A stretch of 64,000 nucleotides of DNA from a bacterium (GTDB lineage: Bacteria > UBP15 > UBA6099 > JAJRTR01). Below are positions 17,043 to 27,270 of this stretch, piece by piece. Both the position numbers and the translations under genes were made by a program. Under the pieces are notes generated by a model. That model made no database searches. It saw only the letters and a list, made by a program, of their open reading frames with translations, and was not told the DNA's origin. The stretch's first letter is position 1; each line of letters begins with the position of its first letter. The DNA is taken from NCBI GenBank assembly GCA_024278215.1, contig JAJRTR010000111.1, forward strand, positions 1 to 64,000, in the 5' to 3' direction.

Positions 17043-17783
17043 ATGAGATTCGAGGGAAAAACAGCAGTCGTCACAGGTGCCGGACGCGGCATCGGCAGAG
17101 CCGTAGCACTCGCGCTGGCGGCGGAAGGCGCGGAGCTGGCGATATGCGCCCGGCACGATGCAACTATAACACCTGTTGCTGAAGAGATCGCAAAAAACGG
17201 CGGCGCGGCGGTTCCTTTTGTTTATGATGTTTCAGACAAAGATCAGGTAAATGAATTCGTCCGGAAAGTATATGAGCATTACGACCGTGTCGACATAGTC
17301 GTAAATAACGCGGGCATCACGAGAGACAACTTTTTTCTCCGAATGACGGCTGAAGACTGGGACCCTGTCATGGCGGTTAATCTGCGCGGCACATTTCTAT
17401 GCACGCGCTATTTCGCCCGGAAAATGGTGCGTCAGAAGTGGGGTCGAATAATAAACATGGCATCGGTAGCGGGCGAAGCGGGCAATGTGGGACAGGCGAA
17501 TTACGCGGCGTCGAAAGCGGGCGTGATCGCGATGACAAAATCCGCCGCCCGCGAACTCGCCCGTTACGGCATAACCGTGAACGCCGTTTCACCCGGACTC
17601 ATCGACACCGACATGATAGCCGACATGGAAGATGAAGTGCGCGAAAGAATGAAGGAAACGATACCGGTGGGCAGAATCGGCAGCGTGGACGACATCGCGG
17701 CCGCTGTCCTTTTCCTCGCGTCCGGGGAGGCGTCCTACATCACCGGCCAGACGATGCGTGTCGACGGCGGGTTATATATTTAG
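17043..17783 (+). CDS. fabG: 3-oxoacyl-ACP reductase (SDR family)
   Basis: The 246-residue short-chain dehydrogenase has TGAGRGIG at 11-18 for NADP(H), NNAG near 86-89, catalytic Ser in NMASVAG, and YAASK with Tyr154 and Lys158. The C-terminus GQTMRVDGGLYI is typical of FabG. It reduces 3-ketoacyl-ACP in fatty acid elongation. As no other fab gene is adjacent, it could instead be a 3-hydroxyacyl-CoA dehydrogenase; the sequence alone fits FabG best. The start at 17043 gives a normal FabG N-terminus, MRFEGKTAVVTG. Confidence 0.85.
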   Translation: MRFEGKTAVVTGAGRGIGRAVALALAAEGAELAICARHDATITPVAEEIAKNGGAAVPFVYDVSDKDQVNEFVRKVYEHYDRVDIVVNNAGITRDNFFLRMTAEDWDPVMAVNLRGTFLCTRYFARKMVRQKWGRIINMASVAGEAGNVGQANYAASKAGVIAMTKSAARELARYGITVNAVSPGLIDTDMIADMEDEVRERMKETIPVGRIGSVDDIAAAVLFLASGEASYITGQTMRVDGGLYI

Positions 17784-17818
17784 CGGCTGAACGAAAAGCT
17801 GCTTCTGCCGGGAATAAG

Positions 17819-17853
17819 AAAAATCCCCGCTGCTTGCGGCGGGGATTTTTTTC
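17819..17853. terminator. Bidirectional terminator between fabG and murA
   Basis: ATCCCCGC / GCGGGGAT forms an 8-bp stem, with AAAAA on its left and TTTTTTT on its right, so it can end transcription of fabG (rightward) and murA (leftward, 95 bp past its stop). Confidence 0.9.
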
Positions 17854-17947
17854 CTGTTTTGGGCCCACACCGGTAAAATATGCGGGTTGGGCTTACGACT
17901 GTGAACGGTTGTGAAAAATGATGTAGAACCCATTGGGCGATGAATTC

Positions 17948-19222
17948 TTATTCCGAGTCGATGCGTGTTACGTCGGCGCCGAGGGCGTTGAGTTTGGCGG
18001 CGAAGTTTTCGTAGCCGCGGTCGATGTGATAGATGTCGTAGACGGTGGTGGTGTTTTCGGCGGCGATGCCTGCAAGGACGAGCGCCGCGCCGGCGCGCAG
18101 GTCGGGCGCGACGACTTTCGAGCCTGTCAATTGATCGACACCGGTGATGATGCAGGTGTGTCCCTGGACGTCGAGGTTTGCGCCCATGCGTATCATTTCC
18201 GCGACGTGCATGAATCTGTTTTCCCAGACTGCTTCTTTTATCACGCTGACGCCGCTGCATGTCGAGAGAAGCGCCATCATCTGGGGCTGCATGTCAGTGG
18301 GGAAACCCGGATGCGGCATTGTGGTGATCTTCGCCGGCTTCAGATTTTTCTTTGCCGAGACGCGAATAGCGTTTTTGAGTTCCCGGACGTTGACGCCTGC
18401 TTCCTGGAGCTTGACGATGATAGGTTTGAGGTCGGCGGCGCGTGCGCTTTCGAGTGTGACGTTTCCGCGGGTGATGGCGGCGGCAACCATGAATGTGCCT
18501 GCCTCGATCTGGTCGGGGATCATCGTGTGTTCCGCGCCGTGGAGTTTCGAGACGCCGTCGATTGTTATTGTTCTGGAGCCTGCGCCTTTGATGCGGGCGC
18601 CGATCGATTTGAGGAACCATTCGAGGTCGACGATATGCGGTTCGGCGGCGGCGTTGTCGATGACTGTCGTGCCTCTGGCAAGCACAGCGGCCATCATGAT
18701 ATTGGCTGTCGCGCCGACAGAGGGGAAGTCGAGGTAAATCTTCGCGCCTTTGAGTTTTTCGACGCGTGCGTCGACATAGCCGTGTTTTGTCTGTATCTGC
18801 ACGCCCATCTGCCGGAGGCCGTTGAGGTGGTAGTCGATAGGACGCGAGCCGATGGCGCAGCCGCCGGGCATGGCGACTTTTACACGTCCGAATCTCGCCA
18901 GCATCGGGCCCATCACATAGATCGAGGCCCGCATTTTATTCATCAGCTCGAAGCTTGTCTCGAAGTTCGCCACATCTTTTGTATTGACGGTCATGACGCC
19001 GTTTTCATAGTTGGCACGCGCGCCAAGTTCTTTCAGCACGTCCGTCATGTTCCGGACATCTTTGAGCCACGGCACATTTTTCAGTGTTACTTCTCTATCT
19101 GTCAGCAGTGTCGCCGCCAGCACGGGCAGAGTGGCGTTCTTGCTGCCGCTTATTCTTACGGCGCCTTTGAGTTTCGTATTACCCTGTACTTTATAGCAGG
19201 AGTCTTTTAATTCTTCCTTCAT
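17948..19222 (-). CDS. murA: UDP-N-acetylglucosamine 1-carboxyvinyltransferase
   Basis: The 424-residue protein has the EPT fold and length of MurA. It shows GSKNATLPVLAATLL at the N-terminus and the active-site loop MPGGCAIGSRPID with Cys122, the residue alkylated by fosfomycin. It transfers enolpyruvate from PEP to UDP-GlcNAc, the first committed step of peptidoglycan synthesis. It lies downstream of murC on the same strand, but a strong terminator between them makes it a separate unit. The start is set by the conserved N-terminus; the ribosome site is weak. Confidence 0.96.
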   Translation of the reverse strand: MKEELKDSCYKVQGNTKLKGAVRISGSKNATLPVLAATLLTDREVTLKNVPWLKDVRNMTDVLKELGARANYENGVMTVNTKDVANFETSFELMNKMRASIYVMGPMLARFGRVKVAMPGGCAIGSRPIDYHLNGLRQMGVQIQTKHGYVDARVEKLKGAKIYLDFPSVGATANIMMAAVLARGTTVIDNAAAEPHIVDLEWFLKSIGARIKGAGSRTITIDGVSKLHGAEHTMIPDQIEAGTFMVAAAITRGNVTLESARAADLKPIIVKLQEAGVNVRELKNAIRVSAKKNLKPAKITTMPHPGFPTDMQPQMMALLSTCSGVSVIKEAVWENRFMHVAEMIRMGANLDVQGHTCIITGVDQLTGSKVVAPDLRAGAALVLAGIAAENTTTVYDIYHIDRGYENFAAKLNALGADVTRIDSE

Positions 19223-19388
19223 TTTCCGGAACTCGTGTTTAGTATTTCCTCAAATTATGTGTAAGGAATTTTCATTCTATCAGAGGGGTATTAAAAAAGC
19301 AACGGGAGAAAAACTAAAGTGTGCGCGGCGTGAAACGGGTTGATAGTAAGCCGCATTTATTGTGAAAAGGAATCTCTGTCGTCCCCAA

Positions 19389-19421
19389 AGAAAAAACCCC
19401 GCTCGTTTCAGCGGCGGGGTG
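19389..19421 (-). terminator. Rho-independent terminator of murC
   Basis: On the leftward strand CCCCGC / GCGGGG flanks an 11-base loop and is followed by TTTTTT. It lies about 65 bp past the murC stop. Confidence 0.88.
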
Positions 19422-19486
19422 AATGGGGGAATGATTTGATAACCGAGTTCAGGTGTTAACTCCGGTTAATCACAAAGTAAGTTGGG

Positions 19487-20860
19487 TCATGCGGTTTTTA
19501 CCCTTTCGGAAAGATTGTGGGCGACTTTCCATACGTCGCCCGCGCCGAGGGTAATCACGAAATCGTCGTTTGTAGCTGTATCAAGAATGTGGTTCGGAAT
19601 TTCATTTATGTCGGGGATGTAGACGACATCCTGGTGTCCATATTTTTTCAGGCTGTCGGCGATAAGCGCGCCGTTGATCTTCGGGATCGGTTTCTCGCCG
19701 GCCGAGTATATGTCGGTGACTATTACCTGGTCGGAGTTAAAGAAACTCTGGCCGTAGAGTTCGAAGAAGTACTTCGTCCTCGAGTAGCGGTGCGGCTGGA
19801 AGATCGAGATAATGCGGCCTTTTCCGCCATGTATCTTGCGTGCCGCGCTCAGTGTCGCCATGATTTCCGTCGGGTGGTGCGCATAGTCGTCGACGACTGT
19901 CATACGGCCCGAGTTGGACAGCACTTCGAAGCGGCGTTTCGCGCCCTTGAATTCGTTGAACGAATTGTTGATGATGTCCATGTCGATTCCGAGTTCCCTG
20001 CCGACCGCGATGGTCGCAAGGCAGTTATATACGTTGTGCATTCCGGGCACCCGGAGACTGAATCTGCCAATCTCGAGCCCCTTGTGAATTACAGTGAACG
20101 CGGAGCCGGTTTCGGTGTATTCCATCTCGATAGCTTTCAGATGCGCGCCGTTGCTCAGGCCGTAGGTTGTTTTTCGCCCGTCGAACTGCTGTCCGAGCGC
20201 TTTCACATTCTGGTCGTCTGTGCACAGAACACACAGTCCGTCCTCGGGTAGTTTCGCGAGGAATTTGTTGAATGTTCCTTTTATTTCGTTTATGTCAGAG
20301 TAAAAATCCATGTGATCGGCTTCGATATTGGTGACGACCGCGATGTGTGGAGAAAGGCGCACGAGCGAGCCGTCGCTCTCGTCAGCTTCTGCTATGAGAT
20401 AATCGCCTGTGCCGAGTTTCGAGTTGCTGTGGAACTGTTCGAGTTCGCCGCCGATGAGAACCGTCGGGTCAAGCCCGGCTCGCTCGACCATCAGCGATAT
20501 CATCGAGGTGGTTGTCGTTTTGCCGTGTGTTCCGGAAACAGCGATTCCCTTGTGCTCCTGCATCAGCATCGCCAGCATTTCGGAGCGATGCAGGATCGGT
20601 ATGCCGCGCTTAATGGCCGATTTGACTTCAGAATTATTTATAGATATTGCAGAAGAGACAACCACTACTTCCGAACCGTTTATATTCGAAGGTTTATGTC
20701 CGAGCTTGATGTCGGCACCCAGTTCTTCCATCGCCTGCACCTGGTGCGATCTTGCCACGTCCGAACCGCTGACCTCAAGGCCCATCTGGAGAAGCACCCT
20801 GGCTATGGCGCTCATTCCTATTCCGCCTATCCCTACAAAGTGGTAACTGTTGAACTTCAT
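19487..20860 (-). CDS. murC: UDP-N-acetylmuramate--L-alanine ligase
   Basis: The 457-residue Mur ligase has the N-terminal Rossmann motif GIGGIGMSAIARVLL, the ATP-binding GTHGKTTTTSM (about 110-120), and the central VVDDYAHHPTEI that distinguishes MurC. It adds L-Ala to UDP-MurNAc in the cytoplasm. Length and motifs are complete. A GAGAGG-type ribosome site precedes the ATG. The gene sits alone rather than in a dcw cluster. Confidence 0.97.
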   Translation of the reverse strand: MKFNSYHFVGIGGIGMSAIARVLLQMGLEVSGSDVARSHQVQAMEELGADIKLGHKPSNINGSEVVVVSSAISINNSEVKSAIKRGIPILHRSEMLAMLMQEHKGIAVSGTHGKTTTTSMISLMVERAGLDPTVLIGGELEQFHSNSKLGTGDYLIAEADESDGSLVRLSPHIAVVTNIEADHMDFYSDINEIKGTFNKFLAKLPEDGLCVLCTDDQNVKALGQQFDGRKTTYGLSNGAHLKAIEMEYTETGSAFTVIHKGLEIGRFSLRVPGMHNVYNCLATIAVGRELGIDMDIINNSFNEFKGAKRRFEVLSNSGRMTVVDDYAHHPTEIMATLSAARKIHGGKGRIISIFQPHRYSRTKYFFELYGQSFFNSDQVIVTDIYSAGEKPIPKINGALIADSLKKYGHQDVVYIPDINEIPNHILDTATNDDFVITLGAGDVWKVAHNLSERVKTA

Positions 20861-21249
20861 TTCCTTGACCTCTCGATTTGCAACAGGAGCTATCTTCCTA
20901 TAGGGTTTACAATAGTATCAAATACTATGCCAGAACCGCATATTTATGATAAATTATTGTTTTTTTCTTTATTTAAGCTGTTTTTTTTGCTGTCAACTCT
21001 CAATAACGCACTTTTGCGTACTTTTGTATCCGGCATTTTATCGGCCCAAAGATTTTGTAGTTTTTATTGCATATATCTTAATATTTCGGGTGATTTCTCT
21101 GTTTATCTTCCGTTTTTACCGTTTTTGCGATGTGTTGTGTTTGAGATCGTTTGCAGTATTGTGTCAAAAGGGACACAAATGAGGAAATATTGACACAATA
21201 TGTGAAAGGTATTTATCCCGCATACTTTACACCAATACAGGGCGAAATA
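20861..21249. other. AT-rich murC upstream region with GACACAA operator-like cluster
   Basis: No gene is visible in this stretch. It is strongly AT-rich around 20940-21120. At 21159-21165 TTGTGTC faces GACACAA at 21172-21178, and a second GACACAA follows at 21192-21198 inside the palindrome ATATTG-ACA-CAATAT (21187-21201). This looks like a cluster of protein binding sites. Confidence 0.4.
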
Positions 21250-21286
21250 AAAAACGGGCCCGGTGTGTGAACCGGACCCGTTTTGT
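21250..21286 (-). terminator. Rho-independent terminator of hppA
   Basis: On the leftward strand ACGGGTCCGGT / ACCGGGCCCGT forms an 11-bp stem (one G-U pair) with a short loop, followed by TTTTTT. It starts about 27 bp past the hppA stop. Confidence 0.9.
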
Positions 21287-21312
21287 CGACATGTTTCGTT
21301 AATTGCGCGCGA

Positions 21313-23556
<2,244 letters not shown>

Positions 23557-23931
23557 AACCTTTTCGTCCCCTCCTTCAAGGTGGATTTGTTGCGCGGAGC
23601 GGGGGCGGATAACAATTGTCGACTGTTATTACTTCCGGTACATCCGGCGCTTGCTGTTTCCCGCTGTATTTTCCTGCTCCGCTAACCTTGTAGTTCCTAA
23701 TCCTGCTATATCTAAAAAGACCCCAAAACATAATACACGCCTAATGTTTGAGGCCTCTTATGATAAGAAATCCATTACAGCACCTGTTACAAATTTCACA
23801 AGCTCATCTAATATACATAATATCAGGCTTAATTGCAACATGTTGAACAAAAATATGGAAGTCCTTTTTTTTGCAACCGGCACCGCTTAGTTTTTATGTA
23901 TCCGAATGGTTCGCTGACATATCGACTGTGA
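23557..23931. other. Intergenic region upstream of hppA, no gene seen
   Basis: This region between divergent genes must contain the hppA promoter. A 79-codon open frame (23651-23890) has no ribosome site and no protein-like composition, so I do not call it. No hairpin or repeat stands out before 23949. Confidence 0.4.
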
Positions 23932-23937
23932 TATAAT
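23932..23937 (+). promoter_or_regulatory. -10 box (TGATATAAT) before the lipocalin-like gene
   Basis: TATAAT preceded by TG(A) lies 48 bases before the ATG at 23985. No good -35 box is visible. The repeat fragment at 23949 falls between this box and the start codon, so it would be in the mRNA leader. Confidence 0.4.
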
Positions 23938-23948
23938 TACTTCAACAG

Positions 23949-23967
23949 AACCAATTGCAAAATTATA
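23949..23967 (+). repeat. TIR-family fragment (left end)
   Basis: GAACCAATTGCAAAATTAT matches the left terminal repeat of the complete element at 27925-28102 with one change (GAACC for GAGCC). It sits in the leader of the gene at 23985. Confidence 0.6.
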
Positions 23968-23984
23968 TTCGAGAGGTGAGAGCG

Positions 23985-25016
23985 ATGGTAGTGTCACAGG
24001 AAGTGGACGCGGCGAACAGGCTGCGCTGGGAGCAGGGCCGCAGCGGCCACTATGAAGTCTATTACCTGACGTTCAACCACAGGGCGAGCGGCAGCGGGTT
24101 CTGGATCAGGTACACGATGACCGCGCCCGACAAAGGCAAGGGCGACGCCTACGCGCAGATATGGTTCTCCTATTTCAACAGGGCGAACCCGGCGAAGAAT
24201 TTCGCGCTCAAGCAGAAATACCCGATAGGTCAACTCAAGGCGGAAACCACGCCGTTCCGCCTGCAGATAGGCGGCAACACGCTCGAGAACGGACATGCCG
24301 ACGGCGCTATCTCCGGTAACGGTCACGAGGCGCAGTGGGATGTGTCTTTCGATCCTTCAAATACTGTACACCTGATGATGCCGAGGATTTTTGTCGAGAA
24401 GGAACTGGCCGATACTACCGCTCTCGTGCCGCACCTGGATGTCTGCTTTGAAGGAAAGATCTCCGTGGACGGCGAAGCGCTCGAGTTCGGCGGCGACCCC
24501 GGCTGTCAGACTCATCTGTGGGGCGACGAACACGCCCGCCGCTGGGCATGGGCGCACTGCAACTCATATAATGAAGACCCTTCCGCTGTTTTCGAGGGGC
24601 TCTCCGTGCAGATAAAACGCGCCGGTATCATGTTGCCGCCGATCAACTTGCTGTTTATAAGATATATGGGCAAAGACTATCGTTTTACCGAACTGCACAG
24701 ATTCCTCAGCGCGGGCGGCAGCTTCGATGTCGGACACTGGAAGTTCAATGCCGCGCTCGGCAATGTGAAATTTAAGGGCGAGATGAAATGCCGCGACGAG
24801 GATATGGTATCCGCGGGCTATTTCGACCCCGATGGCGAACCGGCATACTGCAACAACACCGAGGTCGGCGACTCGAAGATCGAAGTCTACAAGCGCCGCA
24901 ACCTTCTGAGCTCGTGGAAACTCGTGGACACCCTCACCGCCGACGGAACCGCACACATGGAGTTCGCAAGCAGAAAACGCGAAGCACGTGTCGAAAAAGA
25001 AATCGAGGAAGTCTGA
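23985..25016 (+). CDS. Tocopherol cyclase / CrtC / AttH-like lipocalin-fold protein
   Basis: The 343-residue protein has no signal peptide and is beta-rich. The clearest motif is HLWGDEHARRWAWAHCN (about 176-192), like the WG...W.W motif of the tocopherol cyclase, hydroxyneurosporene synthase (CrtC) and AttH lipocalin-like families. The second half repeats a similar beta pattern (VGHWKFNAALGNVKFKGEM), as expected for two stacked lipocalin domains. These families act on hydrophobic isoprenoid-type molecules; no substrate can be named here. The start at 23985 follows GAGAGGTGAG. No neighbour suggests a pathway. Confidence 0.6.
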   Translation: MVVSQEVDAANRLRWEQGRSGHYEVYYLTFNHRASGSGFWIRYTMTAPDKGKGDAYAQIWFSYFNRANPAKNFALKQKYPIGQLKAETTPFRLQIGGNTLENGHADGAISGNGHEAQWDVSFDPSNTVHLMMPRIFVEKELADTTALVPHLDVCFEGKISVDGEALEFGGDPGCQTHLWGDEHARRWAWAHCNSYNEDPSAVFEGLSVQIKRAGIMLPPINLLFIRYMGKDYRFTELHRFLSAGGSFDVGHWKFNAALGNVKFKGEMKCRDEDMVSAGYFDPDGEPAYCNNTEVGDSKIEVYKRRNLLSSWKLVDTLTADGTAHMEFASRKREARVEKEIEEV

Positions 25017-25095
25017 GCCGGTTGCAATGCTTAACTACCCATAACTTCAGATTCTTCTTTAAAATTCAAACAACGGCAGTTATATTTATTGTATA

Positions 25096-25144
25096 GAGCC
25101 GATTGCAGCCGACCGCGGCAGAATCAGAATTTTGCAATTGGCTC
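25096..25144 (+). repeat. 49-bp miniature TIR-family element
   Basis: It begins GAGCCGATTGCA and ends TGCAATTGGCTC, so its ends are inverted repeats with one mismatch. Its interior GCAGCCGACCGCGGCAGAAT corresponds to the left internal part of the full element, in reverse, and to the element at 61793. Confidence 0.75.
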
Positions 25145-25203
25145 TACATACGAATCAATACGTCAATACAAAGTTGACACGACACTACAGCGTAATAACG
25201 CGT

Positions 25204-25248
25204 TTCGTGTTTTCACAACACGAATTTCGAAAAACGTGAAACGTTTCA
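25204..25248. promoter_or_regulatory. Two palindromic operator candidates before ccdA
   Basis: TTCGTGTT-TTCAC-AACACGAA (25204-25224) is an 8-bp inverted repeat. TGAAACGTTTCA (25237-25248) is a perfect 12-bp palindrome of the kind bound by LacI/GalR-type regulators. Both end about 60-85 bases before the ccdA start. No regulator gene is adjacent. Confidence 0.5.
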
Positions 25249-25309
25249 TCATCCGTATGTGTCTATACTTGAAAGATCATACATAATGCGGAGAAAGCAA
25301 TAACGAACG

Positions 25310-26017
25310 ATGCAGGAATTTGTTCAGGGATTCGAGCACTATCTGACGGGCGCGCCGCTCCTGGCGTTTGTAGCGGCATTTCTGGGCGGAGTGCTGGCAA
25401 GCCTCACACCATGTGTGTACCCGATGATACCCGTGACGGCGGCGTTTATCGGCAGTAACTCGGCGGGCCAGCCGCCTCTGCGCAGTTTCATGCTGTCTCT
25501 CAGCTATGTAATGGGTATTGCGGTGATGTACTCCGCGCTCGGCGCGGTGGCGGCGCTCACCGGTCGCATGTTCGGAAGCTGGGCCGCCAGCCCCATCGTT
25601 TACCTTATTCTGGCGAATCTGTTCATATTGATGGGGCTTAGTATGCTGGATGTGTTCATGCTGCCGATACCCGCGTTCATGCAGGGCGGCACGGCAAAAA
25701 AGAAGGGCGGCTTCATCGGCGCTTTTCTTGTAGGCGTTGCCGCCGCATTTGTCGCAAGTCCATGCACAGCGCCAGTGTTGTTCAGTATTCTGGCGATAGT
25801 GGCGGCTCAGAAAAATGTCCTGTATGGAACCGCGTTGCTGTTTACCTATGCTCTGGGGCTCGGGCTTCTGCTTGTAGTTGTCGGCACATTCGCGGGCGCG
25901 ATGGCGTCTTTGCCGAAATCGGGCCTGTGGATGGAAAAGGTCAAAAAAGGGTTCGGATGGCTGATGATAGTTGTCGCCGAATACTTCCTGATACAAGCAG
26001 GCAGGATGTGGTTATAA
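25310..26017 (+). CDS. CcdA/DsbD-type transmembrane thiol-electron carrier
   Basis: The 235-residue protein has about six membrane helices and the two conserved cysteine turns of the DsbD core: TPCVYP (Cys35) and SPCTAP (Cys152). It carries reducing equivalents from cytoplasmic thioredoxin across the inner membrane. Full DsbD has extra periplasmic domains; here they are replaced by two separate thioredoxin-fold proteins encoded immediately downstream. ATG at 25310 follows GGAG at distance. It is the first gene of a three-gene redox cassette. Confidence 0.9.
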   Translation: MQEFVQGFEHYLTGAPLLAFVAAFLGGVLASLTPCVYPMIPVTAAFIGSNSAGQPPLRSFMLSLSYVMGIAVMYSALGAVAALTGRMFGSWAASPIVYLILANLFILMGLSMLDVFMLPIPAFMQGGTAKKKGGFIGAFLVGVAAAFVASPCTAPVLFSILAIVAAQKNVLYGTALLFTYALGLGLLLVVVGTFAGAMASLPKSGLWMEKVKKGFGWLMIVVAEYFLIQAGRMWL

Positions 26018-26021
26018 TGAT

Positions 26022-26040
26022 GAGACAATTGCAAAATTAT
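26022..26040 (+). repeat. TIR-family fragment between ccdA and the TlpA-like gene
   Basis: GAGACAATTGCAAAATTAT matches the left terminal repeat with one change. It fills the 34-bp gap between the two genes, right before the GGAGGCGG ribosome site. Confidence 0.6.
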
Positions 26041-26051
26041 CTGGAGGCGGA

Positions 26052-26585
26052 ATGAAAAAAATAATTATGCGTTCGCTGTCGGTAATTGTTATGACAGCAG
26101 CGGTATGTTTTATGGCGGGATGCCCGAGAATGGACAAGGGCGGTGGAAGCAGCGCCGCGCTTGGAGCCCTTACGGCCGACGATATGGTGTTTCAGGGGCT
26201 CGACGGCAAAGAAGTGAATCTGAAAGAACTCGCGGACGGCCGACCGATCTATGCGTCGTTTTTTGCGAGTTGGTGCAGGATCTGTGTTGATGAAATACCT
26301 CGCAACAACGAGATATTTAAAAAATATGCCGACCGGGGCCTGCTGGTATACGGCATAAATGTAAATGAATCACTGGGTACCGTGCAATCCGTTATTAAAA
26401 AGAAAGGCATCGAGTATCCTGTTGTGAGGTTTGAAAAAAGCGCGGACAGTGCGGCATTCTCAGTGACAGCGCTGCCGCTTATTATGCTTTTCGACAGCGA
26501 CGGCAAGCAGGTCTATATGGGGCCGGCCCCGCCGGGCAATGATGTCATCGAAAACTTGATCGCATCCGTATCAAAATCAAAGTGA
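26052..26585 (+). CDS. TlpA-like thioredoxin lipoprotein
   Basis: The 177-residue protein has a lipoprotein signal peptide with lipobox FMAGC (Cys24), so it is probably membrane-anchored on the outer face. Its thioredoxin fold has an active site CRIC (Cys75, Cys78) in FASWCRICVDEIPR and a cis-Pro in VTALPLIMLF. Such proteins reduce periplasmic disulfides or serve cytochrome c maturation, with electrons from CcdA. GGAGGCGG precedes the ATG. It overlaps nothing and ends directly against the next gene. Confidence 0.88.
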   Translation: MKKIIMRSLSVIVMTAAVCFMAGCPRMDKGGGSSAALGALTADDMVFQGLDGKEVNLKELADGRPIYASFFASWCRICVDEIPRNNEIFKKYADRGLLVYGINVNESLGTVQSVIKKKGIEYPVVRFEKSADSAAFSVTALPLIMLFDSDGKQVYMGPAPPGNDVIENLIASVSKSK

Positions 26586-27074
26586 ATGGACAGGACCGCA
26601 GACAAAATGGCAATTCAAAACAAAATCATTATCTTTATCGTGTTCATCGGTTTCACTGCCCTGATGTGGTTCAGTCCGCGGTTCGCAGGCCTCGCGTCCG
26701 GGGAAGACAACCACGATACACACACTCAAATGCCCGAGCAGCAAACGCTTCCCGAAACCGACAGGCCGATCTTCGTCGAGTTCTATTCCGACGAATGCGG
26801 AATATGCGAGAGGCTCAAACCCGGCATCGCGCAGCTGGAACTTGATTTTAACGGGCGGATCGAGTTTTTCCGTGTCGACGCCAACGCGATGGAAAACAGG
26901 GCACTTGCCGAAAACTTCAATGTCTACAGCCTGCCTTCGTTTTTTATCGTTTCTCCCGACAGTGAAATAGTTTTTTCACACGAAGGTCTTATTTCTATCG
27001 AATCTCTGAGGGATACCCTGCAATCCGCGGTGGAAAAATATACGGTTCAGGAAAGCACGAATTCCGACTCCTGA
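26586..27074 (+). CDS. Membrane-anchored thioredoxin-fold protein
   Basis: The 162-residue protein has an N-terminal membrane helix (about 12-32) and a thioredoxin domain with active site CGIC (Cys71, Cys74) in YSDECGICERLKP and cis-Pro in VYSLPSFFIV. Its ATG follows the stop of the TlpA-like gene without a gap, so the two are co-translated; an internal ATG at 26607 is also possible. With CcdA it forms a two-armed periplasmic thiol relay. Which arm serves which substrates is unknown. Confidence 0.85.
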   Translation: MDRTADKMAIQNKIIIFIVFIGFTALMWFSPRFAGLASGEDNHDTHTQMPEQQTLPETDRPIFVEFYSDECGICERLKPGIAQLELDFNGRIEFFRVDANAMENRALAENFNVYSLPSFFIVSPDSEIVFSHEGLISIESLRDTLQSAVEKYTVQESTNSDS

Positions 27075-27083
27075 TCTTCTATG

Positions 27084-27185
27084 GAGCCAATTGCAAAATT
27101 CTGATTCTGCTGCGGTCGGCTGCTATTGTCCATAGCTGCGTTGTCGGCACAAAATCGTCCTCGACGTACTCTGCAAGTACGCCTG
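27084..27185 (+). repeat. TIR-family element, left half
   Basis: It starts with an exact left terminal repeat GAGCCAATTGCAAAATT and matches the full element at 27925 almost base for base to about CAAGTACGCCTGC. It then diverges, so the right half and right terminal repeat are lost. Confidence 0.8.
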
Positions 27186-27270
27186 CCGACGAACCGGCAT
27201 AGCTCACGCCGAGTGTGGCGGATATTGGTGAGAAATCCGGGTTAGGCCTCGGAGCTTGCTCCGGGATAGT

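Larger units (their letters stand above)
25017..25309. other. ccdA upstream region with repeat and palindromic operators
   Basis: The 293 bp hold a short TIR-family element (25096-25144), a TTGACA at 25174-25179, and two inverted repeats just upstream of ccdA (25204-25224 and 25237-25248). Confidence 0.5.

Noticed and set aside
17933-19210. 425-codon open frame opposite murA
   Set aside because: It runs antisense to a clear murA gene, has biased composition from GC-rich antisense reading and no ribosome site.
23651-23890. 79-codon open frame upstream of the lipocalin-like gene
   Set aside because: No ribosome site, unlikely composition and no recognisable domain.
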